Below are positions 37,067 to 49,045 of a DNA stretch of 64,000 nt, piece after piece. The stretch is from assembly GCA_025331445.1 (NCBI GenBank), contig JAIWNE010000098.1, forward strand, positions 1 to 64,000, read 5' to 3'. The notes beneath the pieces were generated by a model. It was not told the origin of the DNA and did no database searches. It saw only the letters and a program-made list of their open reading frames with translations. The position numbers and the translations under genes are program-made. The DNA comes from Blakeslea trispora. Taxonomy: Eukaryota; Mucoromycota; Mucoromycetes; Mucorales; Choanephoraceae. Position 1 is the stretch's first letter; every line of letters begins with the position of its first letter.

Positions 37067-38327
37067 TTAATCTATAATACAAAGATCTTGTTTACGATCC
37101 TTTGCATACACGTCTTTATATTTGTCATAGATAGATTGTAGTTCATCAATATACAGTTCCTGGACATGTTCCAGTTGTTCTTGAGTAGGCTCTGTTTGAC
37201 CTTCTTCTAGAGCAGGCACGGGTATAGGTTTACCAACTAAAAAGTATCAAAGTACATTAGAAAAAATAGTGAAATAGGGATTGATTTTCATTAGCTTACC
37301 AACAGTGGTAATTGGATGTCTAAAAGGGATAATACCTACATCATCTATAATTTTCACATGTCAATATCTCAAAACACAAATTCAATTTTCTGACTTACAA
37401 TTGAAAATGCCACGAGCATGAAACAAAGGCATTGTGAATCCAAGCAAGGACTGCATCTTTTTCTGATATTGAAAGATTTTGCTTCCCTTTGTGTTATCCA
37501 CTTGCTCGTACAGATCATTTTCGCCAAATGAAAAAATAGGCACAAGAGGTGCTTGGTTCTTGATGGCCAATCGAATGAAACCAAGTCGTTTACGAAGTAC
37601 CAGATCGGCAATACCAGGTCGAGCATTCAGTGATTCTGCTGCACCACCCACCACAATCACAATCGAACGTCCAGGACCTGACTTTAGGATGTTTTCACAA
37701 GAACGACGTGAGACAGAGGCAAGGCCTAAGGCCATAATCAGATCACGATAGAATGGGATACGAAAGTTGGAGGCCAAGGTAAGTAAGGAAGGTATGATAC
37801 CGGGAAACTGTTCAGAGAAGCCTGTGGCCTCTGTTGCAAAATTAGCAAATGCGCCCATTGAAATAATGCCATGTGGATGATAGCCCATTACATAATTTTT
37901 AGAAGGGTCAAGGTCTGCTTCCTATTCAACAGAGTTTAATATGGTTACAAAAAGGTGGTCTAGAACTAACCTTGATGAGTTGAGCAGGAAAATAGTTTGC
38001 AAAATACTTCCAGATGATCCATCTTCGTGCCCTTTCAAATCGTCGACCACCAGATTCAGGCGCCTTATCGACATACAAGAAGGATATATAGGCAATCAAG
38101 ACAGGCCATAGGAACATATAACTGCACATCGCAAGGAAGCTAGTAAGACATCCAAGGGCAAGACTTATCCATACACAGACAGCCAACATCTGTAATCTTC
38201 TCTCAATGGGGATACCACGAACAGGAGCCCAACGGACTGGATGGTGCTGATTCTTTTGTGATGTGGCTTCTTTGCTATTTGTTATAGGTGTTGGTGTTTT
38301 AGCTTCTTTTTCTGATACAGAGTTCAT
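37067..38327 (-). CDS. DGA1: Diacylglycerol acyltransferase type 2
   Basis: Four exons (38327-37971, 37921-37399, 37344-37300, 37236-37067) encode 364 residues. I chose the Met at 38327 (MNSVSEKEAKTPTP), because upstream residues in the same frame come from a T-rich leader. Two adjacent N-terminal hydrophobic segments (LQMLAVCVWISLALGCL and an ICMFLWPV-like run) form the membrane hairpin. Signature motifs YHPHG, SRRSCENIL, VVGGAAESL, RKRLGFIRLAI, P-FSFGEND-Y and VVGKPIPVP are intact. The enzyme makes triacylglycerol at the ER and lipid droplet, the committed step of oil storage. Three CCAAT boxes lie 135-200 bp upstream. High confidence. Confidence 0.95.
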
Positions 38328-38460
38328 TGAAGTTGAGCGTTTCCAAGTGAAGAAAAGGGAAAAAAAAGAAAGAGAGAAAAATTCTGTTTTATATATACAT
38401 GTTCTGTGACACTTTAAAGAAAATGATTGAAAATTATCATACTTTAATTTAAAGTGTTTC

Positions 38461-38530
38461 GCCATTGGTCGAAAACATTGGTCGAAATTTCAAACTCAAT
38501 TGATCAAACTTTTAAGACTCCATTGGTCAG
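38461..38530 (-). promoter_or_regulatory. Three CCAAT boxes upstream of DGAT2
   Basis: The word CATTGGTC (GACCAATG on the gene strand) occurs at 38463-38470, 38476-38483 and 38521-38528, 135-200 bp upstream of the DGAT2 start. Two copies are 13 bp apart and share the extension CATTGGTCGAAA. CCAAT boxes are bound by the HAP/NF-Y complex in fungi. Binding here is inference. Confidence 0.5.
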
Positions 38531-38677
38531 CCCCTCTTTGAAGATCATGAATCAAGGACTATACTACAGAGCGCGCCGCTAGGACAAGCCGTTTCTTGAC
38601 AATCTCCCTAAAAATGGCATTAATTACATCTAAAGTCAAAGGTGTTTGAGCTTTAGTTGAAAAAAAAAACTTGGTAC

Positions 38678-38759
38678 AATAGTCACTTTATTGAAGAGTG
38701 CTCATATTTTTGAGAAATGCACTCTGATATTGAGAATATTCTTAAATCGAGCGACTACT
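38678..38759. repeat. MITE-like short inverted-repeat element
   Basis: The left end AATAGTCACTTTATTGAAGAG and the reverse complement of the right end, AGTAGTCGCTCGATTTAAGAA, match at about 16 of 21 positions and enclose about 40 bp. The ends resemble those of the 60.4 kb element. No coding capacity. Confidence 0.45.
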
Positions 38760-38975
38760 ATACGCCTGTAGTAAAGCTCTGTTTTATGCTCTGAAAGTAA
38801 ATGTATTGTCTCTGCTATTGATAAGTAACGCCTATGAAATGTGTGAAGACAATGTAAGAAAGAGTTTAGTATATTTATGCTCCAATTAAGGCAATTAATT
38901 TGATGTTAGTTAAATAGAGCACGTCTTTCGCGATTTCATATATCAAAAAATGCTGGGCATGGCTGACAAGTCTGG

Positions 38976-38980
<5 letters not shown>

Positions 38981-39072
<92 letters not shown>
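38981..39072. repeat. (AG)46 microsatellite
   Basis: Uninterrupted AG dinucleotide tract of 92 bp, the longest simple repeat in the window. A polypurine mirror-like tract of this length can adopt triplex (H-DNA) structure and is prone to slippage. Confidence 0.97.
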
Positions 39073-39074
<2 letters not shown>

Positions 39075-40699
39075 TAACTTATCTCGTCTTAATTTTCTTT
39101 TGATTTTAAAGAGAACTTGTAATTGTCTGCCCGAACTCACTTGTTCTTATACTACAATTAATAATATCTTTTGATAATACTAATAAACCTCTCGATTTAC
39201 TCAGTGTTATTAATTGGACTCTTCAATTTATAAAATTGTTTAATAAAGTCCAAAGAAACCATATCTTTCATCAAATAAATATAGTGTATCTCTGAACTAC
39301 TATTGGTTCTTAAACAATCTCTTTATCGTCTAATGTTATAAAATTTACCCCAAATCCACGTACCTAAGCTTATTTCAACATATTAGATTGATGTCACAGT
39401 CATTGTGTTCTTTACTAAGCTTGAATGAATTGTTCTCTATAACTTTACCTCGACTAAAAGAACCAAAGCTATTTAAATCAAACATGATGTTCTTTATTTT
39501 TCTTTTCACTCAATCTATTAAAAACAACCCCGAAAATATTACAATGGAGTCCTCTTCCTAGTGTGAAGCCGAGTAACACATAGTGACATGATACAGCTTT
39601 AATTCCATTAATAATGTCTTGGATACAATGGATGTTTGTAAGAAATATTGCAAGAAAATTCATCTCCTGTCTAAATCTACCAACAATCTTGTTGTGTATA
39701 CCTACTTAAACTGCTAATAAGAGAATCGATTGTGCTCAATACCATCATTCGCAGCACACTCGAATGATCTTCAAGGCTTTGGCAGACTACATCAACTGCC
39801 TATCTATGATGTTCAAAATATGGAGCAAAAAAAAAAAAGTTTGCTTGTTAACAATGATTCTGGCTTTAAGGAAATCTATCATCGTTTTCTCTTTCTTTAG
39901 ACATTCCTCCGCTTTTCTCAAACAATAAAAAAGCAAAATTAAATGATATGCAATTTCGTATCTTGATTTCTTTCATATCTTTCTTTGTCATATAGTCAGT
40001 AAACAATTGGCTGCACTCATCAAGAGAGATAATAAATTCTTTTTCTTTTAACTGCTATCACAATTATCTCGAGACATGTTGTAAGAATCACGAAGAAACA
40101 TTGCACTGTTCAAATCAAATAAATAGATGTTGACAACACTTTCAAAATGCTCTCTGACTAAGACTTGAACTCCTTCTTTTCCCTTGCTATTGACTTAAGT
40201 TTCTATGCTCAGTGCTTCAATACAGAGTATTGACTTGTAATTTGAAGACTTGTCAATAGATGACACTTTATATGTTTTGTTTGAGAATCGAATGGCTCTT
40301 TATTATACTAAAAAAAAAACTCTATATAAAGACTAGTTGTTCTTTTCTTTTTCCGCTATAAAATAAAGCAAGAACAGACAATGAAATAACCTTTTGTCAA
40401 ATCTTTCAATTCCTTATGGTAAGAAACAGAAAAAAGGGGCGGCAAATCAAGTTTTGAATTTTCAGAAAATCTGTATTTAGAACACTACTTTATTTGGATT
40501 ACAAAAAATGCTTTAAATAGCACTTACACTAAGTCTTATTTCCCCTTTTTCCTTATAAAGATAATTCTTTTTTTAAAAGAACTGAAGTTTTTATATTTGT
40601 ACAACCCTGGGCTGAAAACAAACTTCTTTACGTTAAAAACTCTTTTTCTTTTTCTCTTTTTCTCTTTCTTTTTTTTTTATCTTTAAAACATATTACAGC

Positions 40700-42870
40700 A
40701 TGAAGTTCTTTGGCATCAGCACAGCTGTTTTAGCTATTCTTTCTGTCTCAAGCCAATTGGCTCAAGCTGCCACCACTCCCTCTCCTTGTGATCCCAACAC
40801 CTGTAAGCTTCCTAGCTGTCTTTGTCCTTCCTTAACACCTCCTGGCGGTCTTTCTCCCAAGGATGTTCCTCAATTTGTCACAATTACCTTTGATGACTCT
40901 ATCCAAGCTGATTTATTGGCAACTGCTCGTGATATGTTGAACGTCAAGTAAGTTTTTTGTTGTCAGTCGGATGTAAATCAATTGATTTGCATTGTCATAA
41001 CACTGATTTCTAATCTATTTTCACCCCCCCCCTTGCATCTTTCTTTCTTTAACTATTGTCAGGAACCCTAATGGTTGTTCTGCAAAGGTAAACTTAATTT
41101 TGGCACTTTCTCGCTTGTTTGTTTATTTTCTGAGTGTTCTAATATTTCTTTGTTTAGGGCTCTTGGTACGTCTCTATGCAATATACCGACTTTTCTTTAG
41201 TCCAACAGTGGTATGCACAAGGAAATGAAGTTGCGGAGTAAGTGGTCGTACATGAAAAAAGTGAAATAAAATTAGGGTGACACTAACTTTTTCTTGTAAT
41301 TTTATTATAGCCATACATTTTCTCATGTTGGTAAGTTTATAAAAAAAAAACAACAGGCTCTAAATACTAAAGCATTTCGTTGCCTTACTTGTCTTCCATC
41401 AGGTTCTCCTTCTGCAAAGTAAGTTTGATAGTTTACAGAACAAAGAAGACATGTCCTAACACAAATTGCATTAGGGAAATTGCTGCTGCTAGAGCTATGC
41501 TCAACCAATATGCTGGTATTCCTCTTGGCAAGCTCAAGGGTTTCAGAGCTCCTTTCTGTAAGTGAGCTTCATATCATCTGACGACAATAGCTTATACTTG
41601 AATTCTCTATAGTGAACTATACCCAAGATACCTTAAGAGAAGTTGCCAAGCAAGGATTCTTGTACGATACCTCAACCACTGGTATTGTTGATGACTGTTA
41701 CTGGTATGTGCTAATTCTGATTTTCGAAAAAATAAGATAAAGGCTAACAAAAGGCATACTTTTCTTTTTTTTTCTCAATAGGCCTTATACTCTTGATAAC
41801 GGCTTAGCCAATGACTGTTGGAACAATGTCTGTGGTTCTGAACTCAAGCTTCCTGGTAAGGAAATACTATCATCTGAAATACAAATATAATCTCTAACCC
41901 AATTTTAAACTAGGTGTCTGGGAAATTCCTATGTATGCTGTCAATGACAATGCTGGTACTGCACAGTTGATGGATGTTTACTTGGCTGGCTCCCCTTCAG
42001 ATGTTACTGCCTGGTCAAACACTAACTTTGATAGACACTACAACGGCAACCGTGCTCCCTTTGGTATTTATGTTCATCCCAGTAAGTAAGCGCGATCATT
42101 TAGGTCTCTTTTTTCTCTCGTCTAACTTTTTTTTTTCTTTTTTTTTTTTTACTTAGCTCACTTGACAAAGTATCCTTCTTTGCCTGATCCTACCGCTCAA
42201 AAGGAAGCTGTTGTCAACTTTATCAAGTCTCTTGCAAGCAAGCCTGATGTTTGGTTTGTCACTAACGAACAACTTTTGCAATGGGTAAGATAATCAATAG
42301 AATTTATCTAGCATACAACCAGATAACTTACTCGAATCATGTTAGATGCAAAACCCTGTTCCTGCCAGTCAATTGGCTAACCAACCTTACATGAAGTGTG
42401 AACTTCCTAAAACCAACAAGGAAATCTGTAATGGTTTGGAGACACTCAGTATCACTAGCGGTGTTGTCTCTGGTCCTTTGCTCAACCAATGTAACTTTAA
42501 CACTGTCAACTGGGCTACTTGTTTCAACTGTCCTACCACTGCTCCCACTCTCGACAACCCTACACCTAATGCTGCTGTTGCCAGTACTGATGCCAAGTAC
42601 CGCCATCCTGTTCCTAACAACTGTGATAGTATTTGGTGGGATCCTATTGCCGGTCAATGTTTGTGTAGTGGCACTGATTGTGCTTATAATGACACTTCTG
42701 TCCCTCTTAGTGCTGCCCAAGCTTCCAGCAGTGCTTCTGGATCTGCCTCTTCACCCAGCTCTTCTTCTCAAGCTATTTCCTCCAAGAGCACAAGCAATGC
42801 TGCTACCTTAGCTTCTGGTGTCATTGGCTTTGCTTTGAGTATGGGTGCTGCTGCTGTCATGACTTTGTAA
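40700..42870 (+). CDS. Chitin deacetylase, GPI-anchor type
   Basis: Eleven exons (40700-40947, 41063-41087, 41158-41237, 41311-41330, 41403-41418, 41475-41557, 41613-41703, 41782-41855, 41914-42081, 42157-42284, 42346-42870) encode 485 residues. After a signal peptide (MKFFGISTAVLAILSVSSQ) come the NodB-type motifs: TFDD (catalytic base and metal Asp), HTFSH (metal His pair), RAPF, and a late YVHPTHL segment. A Ser-rich stretch and a hydrophobic tail ending AAAVMTL predict GPI attachment. The enzyme converts chitin to chitosan, the main wall polymer of Mucorales. Introns are unusually dense, with exons of 16-25 nt. A carbohydrate esterase family 4 member with certainty; exact substrate is inferred. 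Confidence 0.9.
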
Positions 42871-43339
42871 TTTTGCCCTTCATCATCTTATTATTAATCT
42901 ATCAATCTTTTTTCAAATATGAGCTTGTTTCTTCATTATCATTTTAGAAAATCTGTAATAAATAGCCTAGTTCTTTTTCAATAACTCATACATGCTGTTC
43001 CTGTTTACCCGCATATGCAACAACAAGTTAAGGATAGCATTATGTGTAAACATAGATTGATTATTACTCCCGTCTTCTTAAAAACAAAGAAAAAAAAAGG
43101 GGGGAGAGAAGTTTTCATTCGATGTTGTGGTTTGTTTTCTTTCATTTCTTATGTGTCAGGGATCTCCAGAGGAACAAGGGGTGGGCATCATGCTATATAC
43201 AGCAACAGATTTGCTGGGTAAGGTAGAATGATCTCAGCCACAGGAATTTCTCAAGTCACGAATCATTGCAATTGACTTTTTTTTTTTTAACAAACAAAGA
43301 AAAAGAAAACTCGCATTTTTACACCAAAATAGATAGACA
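42871..43339. other. Intergenic interval
   Basis: 3' flank of the chitin deacetylase gene and short promoter of the RPA43-like gene. Nothing else seen. Confidence 0.5.
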
Positions 43340-44259
43340 ATGTCGATTGAAGAAAAGAAACGCAAGCATAAGGATAGCTCCGAGAAAAGCAGCAAAAAGA
43401 AGCAAAAGAAGTCTTCCACCAAGATCACCACACCCGTCTTACCTGTCACTTCGACCTCTACAACAGCATTATTACCAACTGTCTCTAGTTCCTTCTCAGA
43501 AGTTGTTGTTAAGCTCTATCTTCATTTAGCACCCATGTGGTCTGGAAAGACTATGGAAGGTGTCAATGAACAGTTAAACGCTTTTTTGATGAAGTGAGTG
43601 GGACAGTTTCTTTTATTACGAAGCTGCATGCTTATTTTTTGTTTATGACACATAGATATCTTCCCGATGTGGACGGCATTGTCCTTGCACACTCTGATGT
43701 CAAATTCGTGACAGATAAAGGCAAAATCCTCTACGACTCACCTTTCTTTCACTTTTTCGTTACAGTCAAATTTTTGGTTTGGAAGCCCAAGAGAGGATCA
43801 AAACTTGGTAAAGCAAAATGATACATTCCCGAGAGTATATCACTAAGAAAAATCTTTTTATAGTTGGACGTATCAATTTGCAATCTGAAGACCATATCGG
43901 CCTCTTGATCTATGGGACATTTAATGCTTCTATTCCTAAATCCCGCATACCTTCTTCTGTGTACGAATGGAAGGTGAATGAAGAAGAAGAAGCAGCAGTT
44001 GAGTTTGAGGAAGAAAAAGATGAGACTGAACAGGAAGAAAAGTCAGAGACAGTGCCCGAAGAAAGAACAAGAACACAATATGGTGAATGGGTTAACAAAT
44101 CTACTGGCGCCAGTATTGGTGGTGAAGATGGCACACTTGAATTCAGTGTGGTTGAGTAAGTAGCTTTCTTTTTTTAAATGTTAACTCCCAAAGCTTACCA
44201 TCATCATGAATAGCATTATTGAAGCAAACGACATTTTGACTGTTACTGGATCTCTCTAG
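43340..44259 (+). CDS. RPA43: RNA polymerase I subunit A43-like
   Basis: Four exons (43340-43593, 43656-43807, 43864-44155, 44214-44259) encode 247 residues. A lysine-rich N-terminus (KKRKHKDSSEKSSKKKQKK) precedes an Rpb7-N-like domain with VVVKLYLHLAPMW, the switch YLPDVDGIVLAHSDVKF and VTVKFLVWKPKRGSKLVGRIN, then an OB-like part with HIGLLIYGTFNASIP and an acidic insert. The C-terminal exon ends NDILTVTGSL, as A43 proteins do. A43 pairs with A14 to form the Pol I stalk that recruits Rrn3 for rRNA transcription in the nucleolus. The order of elements fits A43 better than Rpb7 or Rpc25. Confidence 0.85.
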
Positions 44260-44610
44260 ACTGTAAATTATATCGATACTGCAGATGTCTTATCTGCTTA
44301 CTCCCCCCCCCATTAACATCCAAAAAACTACCCTCAAACATGAGTCCATGCCTATACTCAATAATCCCATAGGCACAACAACACACCAACACACATACAT
44401 ACACCTTTATACATTTTTCTCCCTTTTTTAAAATTAAACTATTATTTGCATGCCATTTGTTTTGCTTGACAGCAGAAAGGAAATAGAACTGGTTTCATGG
44501 GCATTTATGATAAGGGAAGGGGAACAAAGATAGCTCAAGCAGCTATCTGATGAACAAGAAGCTTGGTTTAGTCTAAAATAATAACACTTTATTTAACACA
44601 AGAAATCACA
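44260..44610. other. Intergenic interval
   Basis: Shared 3' flanking sequence of two convergent genes (RPA43-like and LysM protein). Contains a C9 run near 44303 and CA-rich words. No gene. Confidence 0.5.
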
Positions 44611-45625
44611 TTAAGCATGTGTCTTTTTGGCTTGAATCTTCTTTTTTGTAGCTTCCTTTGAAGCATGGCCACCCTTCTTGACTACTTGTTTGGGCTTGGA
44701 AGAAGTCTTCTTGGAAGGTCTCTGAGCGGGTTTTTTAGCAGCATGAGTTTCTTTGTTTGGCTTCTTTGTTGTATTTTTAGATTTAGAGTCGGTCTTCTTG
44801 TGAATTTGAGTGGGCTTTTTCTCGACCTTCTTGGTCTTGTTGTTGGATTTCTTGGTAGCCTGCTTTGACTTGGCGGCTTGTTTGGCCTTCTTGTGAGTAA
44901 CCTTCTTGGAGGCTTGCTTGACCTTATGGTTAGCCTTCTTGGTAACATGCTCTGCTTTCTTGCTGTCCTTCTTAGCGACATGCTCTGCTTTCTTGCTGTC
45001 CTTCTTAGCGACATGTTCTGCTTTCTTGCTGACCTTCTTGACAGTATGCTTATCTTTAGGGCTAACCTTCTTGACGGTGTGCTTGTCTTTAGGGCTAACC
45101 TTCTTGACAGTGTGCTTGTCTTTAGGGCTGACCTTCTTGACAGTATGCTTATCTTTAGGGCTGACCTTCTTGGCAGCCTGCTTCTTCTTGGGCTGCTTTT
45201 CTACCTTCTTGCCCTTGTGAGCATTTTTTTTGGCACCTTGAGACTTGGAAACATCTCTCTTTTCAATAGAAGTAGAATACTTGAAGGAAAATGTTGAGTT
45301 AATATCTGACTGAGTATGAGACCTTTATTATCTATTTACCTTGACACAAATAGCTTCGCCAGCCTTGATAGCATCACAATCAAAGACATCCTTGAACTCT
45401 TTGTTCCAGCTTTCGACTTGGCTTGCACTGATGGAATACTTTGAAGCAATAGTTTGACAGGTCTCATTGCCATTAACTAGAAAAGAGTCTGAGTTACTGT
45501 ATTCACAATCTATCAACAAAGCAATTACCAATTCGTGTTTCCTGACAGGGATGGGGAAAGTGGTCAATTGCAGAAGCAATAGATAACAAGGAAACAATTG
45601 AAGAAGCAATACTGAGAGACTTCAT
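44611..45625 (-). CDS. Secreted LysM protein with lysine-rich tandem-repeat tail
   Basis: Three exons (45625-45529, 45476-45340, 45279-44611) give 300 residues. A signal peptide (MKSLSIASSIVSLLSIASA) is followed by one LysM module at about residues 33-77 (ETCQTIASKYSISASQVESW, then two further Cys), which binds chitin oligomers. The remaining two thirds is polycationic and repetitive: four units of KVSPKDKHTVK, three of KKAEHVAKKDS, then irregular KKxxxK segments to the end. Tail composition resembles histone H1, but the leader argues for secretion. LysM effectors and wall proteins of fungi normally lack such a tail. Function is unknown; binding of polyanionic wall polymers is my inference. 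It shares its repeat style with the subtilase at 55.1 kb. Confidence 0.8.
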
Positions 45626-47087
45626 TAGAAATGTGGATTTGATAAGTTGTTGAAAAAGAACAGGATTTAAGCTTCTTTTATACTGAAGAAGAAAATAAAT
45701 ACAACTCAGCTATCAAAAAAAAAGGATCCCTTTTTAGAGGTTTAAGCGAGGAAAATAGCTAGATGTAAACGTGGCATCAGATCTTGTTAATTAACAAGAA
45801 AGGGCCAAGACATTTACCAGATTTGTATAAATTACCCAAATATAAATAGATAAACGCATGGTCATTCAAAAATAGAGATACAGTCTAATGAGCATTTTCT
45901 TTGTTTTTTGAAAAAAAAAAAAGAAATAGAGCAACGATCTCTTGTGAATAGTCTGCTATGTTCAATTGGTTTCGATAAGCGCTTTTTTCTGTAAAGACTA
46001 TGGCTAAAGTAGAATCATATCAAATCCTTTATCAGATACAATCTATTGCGTGTCGTGCTTGTTTGACATAATTAGGTTCTGCTTGATGAGCATTTTAGAA
46101 AAATCAACTGTACGATTGCTTTCATTCTCAATTTGAGTAACCTTTAGCCAACTTCTTGCGGCCCATCCGATATAAATAAGTGTTCTGAACACAAGTTGAA
46201 ACAGGATCAACAATTAAATTTGAAGCGTTTATCCGTTTGAAATAAAATTAACTGAAGTTTAGTAGGACAAAAAAGCGTATATTTAGAGCAATTGATTGTA
46301 GATCTTTTTTAGCCAAATAAACATCAAAATAGTGATAAAATGCCAAGCCAACTTATATGATAGTATAGAAACCAAAACTATCTAGAAAGAAAGAAAAAAA
46401 GAAAATCAATCATCGCCCTAAAAAGGGAAGCATGTAACACGCAACGGGTTCTTCCGCATAAATCTGTATGCTCACCACTTTTGGAAGCAAGTGCTGAAGA
46501 AAACGAGGTGTAGCATTTTTTGGAAGGCATTTGTGCAATAAGCGAACGGGAATCGAATGCCAGTTGAAAGATAGGCAGAAAATAGCCTCATGTTTGATGT
46601 ATGCTCATTGTCGAGAATGAGTACAAAAGCAAAGGCTTGACAGACAAATAGCTGGAATTTACTAATGGACTTTAATCTTTGAGAATATATTGTAAAATTC
46701 AGTCGTGTATTTGGGAAAAAAAAAAGGGCTAGTCTGTACTAGAAATAAAAGGGTTTAAGCTGCCTATGATTCACTTACTACCTTTATTAAAAGAACATAT
46801 TTACATTAAAAGATAGTGGAAAAAGTTACTGCTATTTGCATTTAGGTTTTGAGACCATAAGCTAACAATCAAAATATGCAATGAATTCTTCACGAGAAAA
46901 GCTTCAAGAGTTATTAATGCTTTGTTTTGTTACAATGATAAATTAACAAAAAAAAAGAAAAAGTAAGATATGCGACAAGTAATACCTGGTTTGAAAATAC
47001 ATTTATATTTTTAAAAAGCATTATACGAATAAAGAAACAAACAAAAAAAGAACAAACGGATACTATACACAAATTAAATGATTCTTT
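45626..47087. other. Intergenic interval
   Basis: About 1.5 kb of AT-rich sequence upstream of the LysM gene and downstream of the TRMT2A-like gene. No ORF, RNA gene or element recognised. Confidence 0.5.
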
Positions 47088-49045
47088 TTAGTCAGTTTCA
47101 GGCTTCATGCGGACAAACTCAACCATCAATTCACAATGATCAGTGTGGGGAAAGAGATCAATAGAGACAGCACGGACAGGCTTGAATGGCATGCCTCTAA
47201 ATCGATTGGATTGGGGACGACACAGACTAGATGGACTTCAGTCAATTGCCTAACTCTCTTTTCACAAATGCGATATAAACTTACCTGACAAAGTTAGGCA
47301 AGGCTTGCTTGGAATCACAACTGATATAGATAACACGGTCAATATGCTCAGCTTCGCGAACAGCACGAATAACACTGGCATGAACACCATTTCTATAGAA
47401 GAAGAAAAGATCAATAACATTTTCAATTAAAAAAAAAAAGAGGGAATTGCTTGCCTTGGAGGATCTAAAACAGCAATCACTTCTTCATTCTTTTCACCAG
47501 TAACAACATCAATTTTGTCTTCTACTTTGCTAGCATAGTATGTCACATTTTCAATGTCTATATAAAGTCAAGAGTTAGATGATCTCTACATAGTCTGTTC
47601 TTTTTTCAACCTTACTGTTTAATCTAGCATTATCTTTGGCATCAACAATGGCTTCAGGTACCATTTCAATACCTACAACACGGTCTACAGATTTAGCCAT
47701 AGTAATACCAATGGTACCTGTACCACAGCAAAGATCTAATAAGGTAGTCTTCTTGGTTGCATCAATACTACACCACTCAGCACATTTAGAATATAAGATT
47801 TCAGTAGCAGGTGTATTGATTTGGAAAAAGGCACTGGCAGAGAGACGGAAGCGACAGCCCAAGAGTTCCTCATAGATATAACCATCACCTGTCAAGACTT
47901 CAATAGGGGCCCTATCGGTAAAACCGTTTGAGCTGCCAGTCCAGTCTTGGAATAATAAGGTAGTAACATGAACACCACTTTCCTCGGTCCAAAACTTGAT
48001 CAAGCTTTGCTTTTCTTGCTCAACACGCTCAGGGCTTAAATCAGTTGAGCTCAATTGAACCAAAACCAAGTTATCACCAGTGCTTTGAGTCTTTGTCATA
48101 AGAGTACGCCAGCAACCCACTTTTTCAACACGATCATAGACAGGTAAGTCAGATCTAAGGATGTATTCGTTCATTGCTTTGGCCATTTGCTTGGCTGTAT
48201 CGTTCACGTTCAAGCATTCGCTAGGGCTTAAAACAGACACAACACCGTCTTTGTAGAGACCCAACAAGAAGCCGACAGTAGGCTTACCTTCCAAGTCTTT
48301 GCCAATAGTAAACTCACATTTGGTACGATAACCATTAATTACTGGGGAGCCAATAGGATCGAGTATTTCACAAGGAGGTCCCTTTGTAAACGCCCATTCA
48401 CGTTGGCTTTCATCACGAACTTCTTTTAGTTGAGCAATTTGGGTTTTCAGGTGCATTAGTTGCTCTACTCCCTTACGGTTCTTTCGGACCAGTTGCTTTT
48501 CATATGGGATCTTCCAAAAAGGAGTTACTTGATCTGCTAACTTTTCAGCTGGTGTACGGGTATCATTTTCATCAAACTTTTGCTGCTTCTTTCCCTTCTT
48601 TTTGCTGTTCTTCATGGCTTTAGCTCGGTTTTCTTGCTGTGTAGTCACAACATATTTCCCCTTTAATTCTTGCTGCTTGAACTTGATTTTGTTGATGGTT
48701 TCAACACACTTGAGGGCCTCTTCTTCAGTCTAATATTTATAAAGTAAATTTATTTTTAATCTATAGAAAAAATAAAAAAAAAAAAGACAGTTTACTTACG
48801 TCTACAGTAATAAAAGCAAAATCCGCATTAGGGGCTTTCTTGATTCTGCTGTAACCAAGTTCTTTAAAAAGTTTTTTAACAGCAGAGACTTCATATTCAG
48901 GCAAATTGTCAACCTTGATGCGATGAATCAAGTCAAGCTTTTGTCTCTTGGCTTCGATTTGTTCATCCAAGACTTCAGCATCGTCTTCTAAAGGACGTTT
49001 TCTACCCAGAACGGTATCAATAATAGATCTGGCTAATCGCAACAT
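47088..49045 (-). CDS. tRNA (uracil-5)-methyltransferase, TRMT2A-like
   Basis: Six exons (49045-48800, 48729-47616, 47557-47455, 47392-47285, 47196-47088 with frames closing) encode about 559 residues. The N-terminal 90 residues resemble an RRM-like fold (IHRIKVDNLPEYE, then ADFAFITVD), followed by a basic linker (KKKGKKQQK), and an RlmD/TrmA-type methyltransferase. Motifs: GYRTKCEFTIG, FFQINTPATEILY, the SAM-binding LDLCCGTGTIG, LDPPR, and ISCDSKQALPNF, where the Cys is the catalytic nucleophile. The RRM plus TrmA order is that of TRMT2A, which makes m5U54 in tRNA. The third intron has a GC donor (AAG|GCAAGC at 47454). Five coding exons are listed; no further exon is required. Confidence 0.9.

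Larger units (their letters stand above)
38328..40699. other. Intergenic interval, repeat-bearing
   Basis: About 2.4 kb without a supported gene. It holds the CCAAT cluster, a MITE-like repeat (38678-38759), a 92-bp (AG)n tract and AT-rich sequence up to the chitin deacetylase promoter, which has a TATA-like TATAAAG at about 40554 and a long T/C leader. Confidence 0.55.
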
